Shown in pieces: positions 50,051-55,345 of a DNA stretch of 55,345 bases. The notes below the pieces were generated by a model that ran no database searches, was not told where the DNA came from, and was given only the letters and a program-made list of their open reading frames with translations. The position numbers were made by a program, and so were the translations under genes. The DNA is from an uncultured Lachnospiraceae bacterium. GTDB lineage: Bacteria > Bacillota > Clostridia > Lachnospirales > Lachnospiraceae. The stretch's first letter is position 1, and the number at the start of each line of letters is the position of its first letter. The stretch lies in contig CAJUDH010000022.1 in NCBI GenBank assembly GCA_910584845.1, forward strand, positions 1 through 55,345, in the 5' to 3' direction.

Positions 50051-50107
50051 ATGCGCATAAATTTAACCCACGTATGTTCTGCCTGCGCTTTATAAATTTA
50101 TGTGCAT
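50051..50107. repeat. 15-bp inverted repeat upstream of the NADAR gene
   Basis: ATGCGCATAAATTTA (50051-50065) and TAAATTTATGTGCAT (50093-50107) are inverted repeats matching at 14 of 15 positions, the remaining one being C to T (a G-U pair in RNA), with a 27-nt loop. They lie 74 nt before the NADAR start. There is no T-run, so it is not a typical terminator. It could be an operator, a site-specific recombination site or an RNA structure in the leader. Confidence 0.5.
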
Positions 50108-50180
50108 CGGATAAAAAATCATCTCACAAAATCCGGTATAAAAAGGCTCTGGGAGTACATGGAAAGGCAAGGAGGGAACG

Positions 50181-50756
50181 ATGGTATATTGCATTGAGGA
50201 TTTGAGGCGGGCCTATGAGGCCGGAACGGTTTTTAAGTTTTTGTTTTTTTGGGGCCATACCCCGGAGGCGGACGGAAGGGTTACCGAAGCTTGCCTAAGC
50301 CAATGGTGGCCTTGCCGGTTCCAGGTGGAAGGGGTGGAATATTCTTTCGCAGAGCAATACATGATGGCAGAAAAGGCCAGGATGTTTGGCGACCGGGAGA
50401 TGGAAGAAAAAATCATGGCTTCTTCCCACCCCAAAGAGATGAAAGCTTTTGGCCGGGGGGTAAAAGGATTTGACAAAGGGCGTTGGGACGCTTCTTGCTA
50501 TGGGATTGTAAAACGGGGGAATGAGGCAAAATTTTCCCAAAATCCACAGCTTTGGAATTTCTTAAAGGAAACCAGGAAACGGATTTTAGTAGAAGCCAGC
50601 CCCAGGGACCGGATTTGGGGCATCGGCATGGGGAAAAGCAATCCGGACGCGTTAAACCCGTTAAAATGGAGGGGGAAAAATTGGCTGGGCTTTGCGTTGA
50701 CAGAAGTAAGGGACAGCCTTTTGGAGGAGGGTGGCCATGGAAATGCCCAGGGATAA
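50181..50756 (+). CDS. NADAR-family protein (ADP-ribose N-glycosidase type)
   Basis: The 191-residue protein has the NADAR/YbiA pattern: FFWGHTP near residue 24, LSQWWPCRFQVEGVEYSFAEQYMMAEKARMFGD with the conserved W-x-P, Y-x-x-x-E-x-Y-M and A-x-x-F/M motifs, ILASSHPKEMKAFGRGVKGFD-like sequence, and NPLKWRGKNWLGFALTEVRD at the end. YbiA-type members remove riboflavin-pathway intermediates. Related NADAR enzymes cleave N-glycosidic bonds, including ADP-ribosylated guanine in nucleic acid (antitoxins to DarT-like toxins). AAGGAGGGAACG precedes the ATG. It overlaps the NUDIX gene by 20 nt and a PARG-type gene follows, which points to ADP-ribose chemistry. Confidence 0.9.
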   Translation: MVYCIEDLRRAYEAGTVFKFLFFWGHTPEADGRVTEACLSQWWPCRFQVEGVEYSFAEQYMMAEKARMFGDREMEEKIMASSHPKEMKAFGRGVKGFDKGRWDASCYGIVKRGNEAKFSQNPQLWNFLKETRKRILVEASPRDRIWGIGMGKSNPDALNPLKWRGKNWLGFALTEVRDSLLEEGGHGNAQG

Positions 50757-51585
50757 AAACGGCCTGACCGAGGAGGAATTTTTGGCGGCCTATAAACCGG
50801 GGGATTATCCCCGCCCGTCCGTGGCGGTGGACATGGTAATTTTTACAGTGACAGAAGAAGGGGAGGAGAATTACCGGAAGCTGCCGGAAAAAGAACTTCG
50901 GATTTTGCTGATACAACGGGGGGGGCACCCTTATCTGGGGTGCTGGGCCCTTCCCGGAGGGTTTGTCCGTCCCACAGAGACAACCGAGGAGGCAGCCCGG
51001 CGGGAATTGCGGGAGGAGACGGGGGTAGGGAAAGTTTACCTGGAACAGCTTTATACATTTAGCCAGCCAGGGCGCGACCCCAGGACGTGGGTAATGAGCT
51101 GTTCTTACATGGCGCTGGTTGACAGCAGCCAGGTGCAGGTGGAGGCTGGGGACGATGCGGACCAGGCGGCATGGTTTCAATTTTCCTGCAGGAAGCTGGA
51201 AAAAAGGGAGGGGAAAGAGTTGTGGGAGATAAGCCTTTCCCACGGAGGGGCAGCCCTTCGGGCCTTGCTGGAAAAGGGGGAAGGAGAGGCCTTTACGGAA
51301 TGCCGGATTTTAGAAAGCCAGGGCCTTGCTTTTGACCATGCCAAAATTTTAGCCTATGGATGGGAGCGCCTGCAGGGCAAATTAAAGTACACCAATTTAG
51401 CCATCCATTTGATGCCGGAATCTTTTACTTTAACCCAGCTCCAGCAGGTGTACCAGGTTATTTGGGGGAAGGAATTGCCCACGGCGGCATTTCGGCGGAA
51501 GGTAATGCCCATGGTTGAAGCGACGGGGCAGTTTACAAAAAAAGAGGGCCATCGCCCGTCGCGGCTTTACCGGAAGAAGGCGTAG
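50737..51585 (+). CDS. NUDIX hydrolase with NrtR-like C-terminal winged helix
   Basis: The 282-residue protein has a NUDIX domain: VAVDMVIFTV, then GGFVRPTETTEEAARRELREETGV, which fits G-x5-E-x7-R-E-U-x-E-E-x-G-U for metal-dependent cleavage of a nucleoside diphosphate linkage. The C-terminal part (LKYTNLAIHLMPESFTLTQLQQVYQVIWGKELPTAAFRRKVMPMVEATGQ) is the winged helix of the NrtR family, regulators of NAD synthesis that sense ADP-ribose. It may thus be an ADP-ribose pyrophosphatase, a regulator, or both. The ATG at 50737 follows GGAGGAGG and lies inside the end of the NADAR gene. NUDIX motif residues are intact, so hydrolase activity is possible. Confidence 0.9.
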   Translation: MEMPRDKNGLTEEEFLAAYKPGDYPRPSVAVDMVIFTVTEEGEENYRKLPEKELRILLIQRGGHPYLGCWALPGGFVRPTETTEEAARRELREETGVGKVYLEQLYTFSQPGRDPRTWVMSCSYMALVDSSQVQVEAGDDADQAAWFQFSCRKLEKREGKELWEISLSHGGAALRALLEKGEGEAFTECRILESQGLAFDHAKILAYGWERLQGKLKYTNLAIHLMPESFTLTQLQQVYQVIWGKELPTAAFRRKVMPMVEATGQFTKKEGHRPSRLYRKKA

Positions 51586-51719
51586 CCATCCTAGGTCCAA
51601 GGGGCCGGTTTCTATCTGTCCCTTTGCATGCCTGTGGATTTGCGCGTGCTTAATAAAAACAGCCTTAGTAAACAGCGGCCGGGCACTAAGATGTATTATG
51701 GAAAGGGAAGGGGATTGAA

Positions 51720-52607
51720 ATGGACCGGAAAGCGGTTGCAAAAGAGACTTTGGAAATTATGAGGCAAGGGTATTACCTGTCGCCAAGTGGGATCCGGGTA
51801 GAGCTTGAGGAAGGGCTGAAACGGGCGGTTGGCCTTAGCCAGCTGATCACGCCGGAACAGGGGGCCCAACTCATGAAGGAGTATGAGCCTAAGAAAGCGG
51901 GGCAAGGGGCGAAAAAGGAAGGCAGGGAAGAAGAGGGGCTGCGGCATGGGGGCGGCGAAAAAGGGGAGTGCAGGAAGGCCCGTTTGGAGAATATTTCCAC
52001 GGTGGACGCAATCCGGAAATTGGATGGGGAAGGGAAGGCCGAGATTGGCGTATTAAACTTTGCCAGCGCCAAGAATCCGGGGGGAGGCTTCCTCAATGGG
52101 GCTATGGCCCAGGAGGAGAGCTTGGCGGCGTCCAGCACTTTGTACCGGACGTTGGTTGCCCATGAGGAGTATTACAGGGAAAACCGGGCCCGGCGTTCTA
52201 TGGTTTATACCGACCATGCCATTTATTCCCCGGATGTGGTGTTTTTCCGGGACGGGAAGTTTCGGTTGACGGACCATCCGGTAAAGGCATCTGTGTTGAC
52301 TTTGCCTGCCGTGAATATGGGGCAGGTTATCAGGAAAGGGGAGGATGTGGCTTCGGCCCAACAGGCGATGAGGCGTCGGATGGCCCTTGCTTTGGCAATA
52401 TTTGCCAGCAAAGGGGCTAAGAACTTGGTTTTGGGGGCTTATGGCTGTGGTGTATTTGGCAACGACCCCGGTAAGGTAGCGGTGTGGTGGCGGGAACTTT
52501 TGGAGGAAGGCATGGCGGGATTTTTTGATTCCGTGTTTTATGCCGTATTGGACCGTTCCCGCAGCCACCCTTGCATCAGCGCTTTTGAAACCGTGTTTTC
52601 CCGATAG
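51720..52607 (+). CDS. PARG-type macrodomain protein (TIGR02452-like)
   Basis: The 295-residue protein carries the poly(ADP-ribose) glycohydrolase signature: NFASAKNPGGGFLNGAMAQEESLAASSTLYRTL, in which G-G-G followed by a Q-E pair binds and cleaves ADP-ribose. Other family landmarks are VYTDHAIYSPDVVFFRDG and LGAYGCGVFGNDP near the C-terminus. The N-terminal 90 residues are partly low-complexity and charged. Bacterial members hydrolyse ADP-ribose polymers or protein ADP-ribosylation. AAGGGAAGGGG precedes the ATG. It follows NADAR and NUDIX genes on the same strand, with a 134-nt gap, so it may have its own promoter. The three together suggest removal and recycling of ADP-ribosyl groups. Confidence 0.9.
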   Translation: MDRKAVAKETLEIMRQGYYLSPSGIRVELEEGLKRAVGLSQLITPEQGAQLMKEYEPKKAGQGAKKEGREEEGLRHGGGEKGECRKARLENISTVDAIRKLDGEGKAEIGVLNFASAKNPGGGFLNGAMAQEESLAASSTLYRTLVAHEEYYRENRARRSMVYTDHAIYSPDVVFFRDGKFRLTDHPVKASVLTLPAVNMGQVIRKGEDVASAQQAMRRRMALALAIFASKGAKNLVLGAYGCGVFGNDPGKVAVWWRELLEEGMAGFFDSVFYAVLDRSRSHPCISAFETVFSR

Positions 52608-52653
52608 GCGGTGGCCGGGGGATAATTTAATAAGGAAAGTGGGGGTTGAGGGC

Positions 52654-53772
52654 ATGTTTTGGGTGGCGGTATTTGGGCTGTCTTTCGTTATGGCGGCTGC
52701 GGGGGCTATTTATCTGGCCAGCCGTTTTTACCGGTTTTGGCTGATGGGGAAACTGGCCAAAGGGAAAAAGGTATACCGGATAGCGGCCAGCGTTTTTACC
52801 GTGCTTTTGCTTTTGTTGGTTACAGGAAAGGCGCTGGGCCCTATAAACGCCGTTGTCTGCCTGCTTCATCTGGCTGTGTTTTGGCTGTTATGCGATTTTT
52901 TCTTTTGGCTGCTTGCATTAACCGGGAAAGGCCCGTCAAAATATTATTATGCCGGGGCCTTAGCTATTTTGGTTTCCGTAGCATATTTGGGGGCGGGATG
53001 GGTTATGGCCCACCATGTATGGAGGACGGACTATCTGGTTATCACCGATAAGATAGAAGGGGATTTGCGGGTTGTCCAGGTGGCTGATGCCCATATCGGC
53101 ACTACGTTCAGCGGCGCGGACTTTGCCAGGTACGTGGAGGAAATACAGGCTTTGGAGCCGGGCCTTGTGCTGATAACCGGAGATTTTGTGGACGATAGCA
53201 CATCACAGGCAGATATGGTGGCTGCTTGTGAAGCTTTAGGGAGGCTGAACACTACATATGGGGTGTATTTTGCCTTCGGGAACCATGATAAAGGGTATTA
53301 TGGCCCCGATATAAGGGGGTATGACGGCAACGGCCTGATTGGGGAACTGGAAAAGAACCGGGTTCAGGTTTTGCAGGATGAAACTTTGCTGATTGACGGC
53401 CGGTTCTATCTGATCGGGCGGAAAGATTTTTCGGAGGAGAGGGGGCGGCAGGGGGCGAGGGCTTCCATGAACCAGCTGACCCAAGGGCTTGACCCGGAAA
53501 AATTCAGTATTGTTATGGATCATCAGCCTTGTGATTACCAGGCCCAGGAAAACGCCGGCGTCGACCTGGTCCTTTCCGGGCACACCCATGGCGGCCAGCT
53601 GATCCCTATCGGCCTGATAAATCCTCTGGTCAGCGAAAACGATAAGGTATATGGCCATGAGAAACGGGGGGATACAAACTTTATCGTGTCTTCGGGGATT
53701 TCAGACTGGGAGGTTTTGTTCAAAACAGGGTGCAGGTCGGAATATGTGGTTATTGAAGTGAAAGGGAAATAA
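52654..53772 (+). CDS. Membrane-anchored metallophosphoesterase
   Basis: The roughly 372-residue protein has four hydrophobic segments in the first 130 residues (MFWVAVFGLSFVMAAAGAIYL, VFTVLLLLLVTG, LHLAVFWLLCDFFFWLLAL, AILVSVAYLGAGWVM), then a calcineurin-like phosphoesterase domain outside the membrane or in the cytoplasm. The metal ligands are in VADAHIG (D-x-H), ITGDFVDD (G-D), GNHDKGYYG (G-N-H-D), VMDHQP (H) and SGHTHGGQLIP (G-H-x-H). It resembles YkoQ/YkuE-type enzymes, some of which act on cyclic dinucleotides or lipid-linked diphosphates; the substrate is not known. The ATG at 52654 has GGGGGTTGAGGG upstream; earlier in-frame residues belong to the end of the preceding gene. Confidence 0.9.
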   Translation: MFWVAVFGLSFVMAAAGAIYLASRFYRFWLMGKLAKGKKVYRIAASVFTVLLLLLVTGKALGPINAVVCLLHLAVFWLLCDFFFWLLALTGKGPSKYYYAGALAILVSVAYLGAGWVMAHHVWRTDYLVITDKIEGDLRVVQVADAHIGTTFSGADFARYVEEIQALEPGLVLITGDFVDDSTSQADMVAACEALGRLNTTYGVYFAFGNHDKGYYGPDIRGYDGNGLIGELEKNRVQVLQDETLLIDGRFYLIGRKDFSEERGRQGARASMNQLTQGLDPEKFSIVMDHQPCDYQAQENAGVDLVLSGHTHGGQLIPIGLINPLVSENDKVYGHEKRGDTNFIVSSGISDWEVLFKTGCRSEYVVIEVKGK

Positions 53773-53798
53773 GTGCGGGAAAAATGAAAGATTTTTTG

Positions 53799-53826
53799 TT
53801 GAAAATAATTTTGGATCCGCTATAAT
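53799..53826 (+). promoter_or_regulatory. Promoter of guaA
   Basis: TTGAAA (53799-53804), a 16-bp spacer and TATAAT (53821-53826). The 60-nt leader contains a CCCC/GGGG hairpin at 53838-53855. No guanine riboswitch core (three-way junction with its conserved loops) is seen. Confidence 0.6.
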
Positions 53827-53892
53827 TGAGAAGAGGCCCCTGGACAGAAAAGGGGATTCGCACACCAAGTCAACAGATAAAGGAGAAGCCAC

Positions 53893-55185
53893 ATGAAGCA
53901 GGATATGATTGTGATTTTGGATCTTGGCAGCACGGAAAACACCGTGGTTGCCCGGCAGATCCGGGAATTCGGAGTGTATAGCGAGATCCATCCCCACGAT
54001 ATTACAGAGGAACAGTTGGGGGAATTGCAAAATGTAAAAGGGATTATATTGAACGGTGGGGAGAACCGCGTGGTAGACGGGAAACCGGTGGAAGTGAACC
54101 CGTTTGTCTACCATTTGGGCTGCCCGGTGGCGGCGATCGACCACCCGACGGCAAAGTGCAGCCAGAAGTGGGCGCAGCTTCCTGGCAAAGAAGAGCTGAA
54201 AAATTTTGTCATGGCAGAATGTGGGGCGCAGCCCAACTGGAATATGAAGAACTTTATCGAAGCCCAGGTGGAATCCATCCGCAGGCAGGTAGGCGGTAAA
54301 AAGGTGCTTTTGGCCCTTTCCGGCGGCGTGGATTCCTCGGTAGTGGCCGCCATGTTAATCAAAGCTATTGGAAAGCAGCTGGTATGCGTCCATGTAAACC
54401 ATGGCCTGATGCGCAAAAATGAGTCGGAAAGCGTAGTGGAAGTGTTTCAAAACCAGCTTCATGCCAACTTGATCTATGTTGACGCGGTAAAGCGCTTTTT
54501 AGGGAAGCTGGAAGGCGTGGCAGACCCGGAGCAGAAGCGGAAAATTATTGGCGGCGAGTTTATCCGGGTGTTTGAAGAAGAGGCCAGAAAGCTGGAGGGG
54601 ATCGACTTCCTGGGCCAGGGCACCATTTACCCGGACATTATTGAAAGCGGGACGAAAACGGCAAAGATGGTAAAATCCCACCACAATGTAGGCGGCCTGC
54701 CGGAAGATTTGAAATTTGAATTGGTGGAACCTTTGAAACAGCTGTTCAAGGACGAAGTGCGGGCTTGCGGCGTGGAGCTGGGCCTCCCTGCCCATATGGT
54801 ATACCGCCAGCCGTTCCCGGGGCCGGGGCTGGGCGTGCGTTGCCTGGGCGCCATTACCAGAGGCCGCCTGGAGGCGGTGCGGGAGTCGGATGCTATCTTG
54901 CGGGAAGAGTTTGAGAAGGCAGGGTTAGATAAAAAGGTGTGGCAGTATTTTACCGTGGTGCCGGACTTTAAGTCAGTAGGCGTAAAAAATAATGCCAGAT
55001 GTTTTGACTATATGGTAATTATCCGGGCCATCAATACCATAGATGCCATGAGCGCCACCATTGAGCGGGTAGATTGGGATGTGCTGGAGAAGGTCACGAA
55101 TAGGATTTTGGCGGAGGTGGGCAATGTGTGCCGGGTTTGCTATGACATGAGCCCGAAGCCGCCGGCTACGATTGAGTTTGAGTGA
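53893..55185 (+). CDS. guaA: GMP synthase with a degenerate glutaminase domain
   Basis: The 430-residue protein has an intact ATP-pyrophosphatase domain: SGGVDSS (residues 143-149), HVNHGLMRKNE, LGQGTIYPDIIES, the SHHNVGGLP motif, and the dimerisation domain ending RVCYDMSPKPPATIEFE. It converts XMP to GMP in purine synthesis. The N-terminal glutaminase domain is about 85 residues shorter than normal: SGGVDSS usually lies near residue 230. The nucleophile elbow G-x-C-x-G and the His-Glu pair are missing. What remains (MIVILDLGSTENTVVARQIREFGVY, IILNGGENRV, LGCPVAAIDHPTAKC) is the first half of the fold. It may use free ammonia or a separate glutaminase. GGAGAAG precedes the ATG. Confidence 0.9.
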   Translation: MKQDMIVILDLGSTENTVVARQIREFGVYSEIHPHDITEEQLGELQNVKGIILNGGENRVVDGKPVEVNPFVYHLGCPVAAIDHPTAKCSQKWAQLPGKEELKNFVMAECGAQPNWNMKNFIEAQVESIRRQVGGKKVLLALSGGVDSSVVAAMLIKAIGKQLVCVHVNHGLMRKNESESVVEVFQNQLHANLIYVDAVKRFLGKLEGVADPEQKRKIIGGEFIRVFEEEARKLEGIDFLGQGTIYPDIIESGTKTAKMVKSHHNVGGLPEDLKFELVEPLKQLFKDEVRACGVELGLPAHMVYRQPFPGPGLGVRCLGAITRGRLEAVRESDAILREEFEKAGLDKKVWQYFTVVPDFKSVGVKNNARCFDYMVIIRAINTIDAMSATIERVDWDVLEKVTNRILAEVGNVCRVCYDMSPKPPATIEFE

Positions 55186-55345
55186 TGAAATGGGATTTAG
55201 AAAGCCAGTGTTTATGCGGGTTTCAAGCAAATTTGTTTAGGCTCTGGCAATGATTTGGCAACGTTTCAGGTATCACTCACTGAATAAAAGAATACTTCAA
55301 TAACAGAAAAACCTTACTGATTTTCGGAAATGACAACTGAAAATT
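55186..55345. other. Terminal stretch after guaA, no gene seen
   Basis: The 160 nt after the guaA stop are AT-rich, with stop codons in all frames and no feature I can name. The 3' end of guaA is a known insertion site for integrative elements in other bacteria, but no integrase or direct repeat can be seen within the window. Confidence 0.3.

Noticed and set aside
53830..53890. Possible purine riboswitch before guaA
   Set aside because: The leader is only about 60 nt long and lacks the conserved loops and three-way junction of the purine aptamer.
1..55345. CRISPR arrays, tRNA and rRNA genes, intact transposases or integrases
   Set aside because: Looked for by eye on both strands; no spaced identical repeats, no T-loop GGTTCGAATC-type motifs with cloverleaf context, no 16S/23S landmarks and no DDE or recombinase motifs were found.

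Overview
This window reads as chromosome of a strictly anaerobic, gut-type Gram-positive member of Clostridia, most likely Lachnospiraceae. The grounds are the [FeFe]-hydrogenase maturases HydG and HydF, an oxygen-sensitive class III ribonucleotide reductase (NrdD), a tyrosine T-box leader, AGGAGG-type ribosome binding sites with some TTG/GTG starts, sigma-A consensus promoters and the gene families present. I see no rRNA, tRNA, CRISPR array, prophage or intact transposase.

Layout. 0-2.7 kb: end of a LysE-type exporter, a cyclophilin-like lipoprotein and a MalY/PatB C-S lyase. 2.7-8.1 kb: a graveyard of gene fragments (winged-helix regulator, BlaR1/class D beta-lactamase sensor, tautomerase, SnoaL-like protein, helicase and an unknown protein with several frameshifts) around a few intact genes (GNAT, MBL hydrolase, an AT-rich orphan). 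8.1-12.4 kb: a two-component system and a three-gene LanFEG/BcrAB-type ABC transporter, typical of lantibiotic or bacitracin self-protection. The transporter promoter carries four copies of TGCAAGG at exact 11-bp steps. 12.4-14.6 kb: DUF3795 protein, two truncated genes joined together, and a methyltransferase. 15-21 kb: a polyol operon with a ROK regulator, zinc polyol dehydrogenase, VOC protein, GPH-family symporter and a PfkB kinase fused to an HPr/Crh-like domain. The likely route is polyol uptake, oxidation to a ketose, then phosphorylation.

21-25.7 kb: small stand-alone genes (P-loop kinase-like protein, two ABM-fold proteins of which one is broken by a stop, flavodoxin-type reductase, GNAT, DUF4349 lipoprotein). 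26-34.6 kb: hydG-hydF; T-box-tyrS followed by a cytidylyltransferase and a zinc dehydrogenase (IspD- or TarIJ-like); recQ. 34.8-45.2 kb: secreted subtilisin, YitT membrane protein, an HscC-type Hsp70 coupled to a 1164-residue TPR protein with a J-like N-terminus lacking HPD, and nrdD with an NrdR-box palindrome upstream. 45.8-49.2 kb: a BFD-like [2Fe-2S] protein and a moxR-DUF58-membrane protein operon whose moxR is frameshifted. 50.2-55.2 kb: NADAR, NUDIX and PARG-type genes that together suggest an ADP-ribose/NAD-derivative repair or defence cluster, a membrane metallophosphoesterase, and a GMP synthase whose glutaminase domain has lost its catalytic centre.

Most notable points: the PfkB-HPr fusion, the NADAR-NUDIX-PARG cluster, the degenerate GuaA, the 11-bp tandem operator, and a family of structured intergenic repeats (about 85 bp) lying just downstream of terminators. 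All functions are inferred from sequence reading alone; no database search was run.
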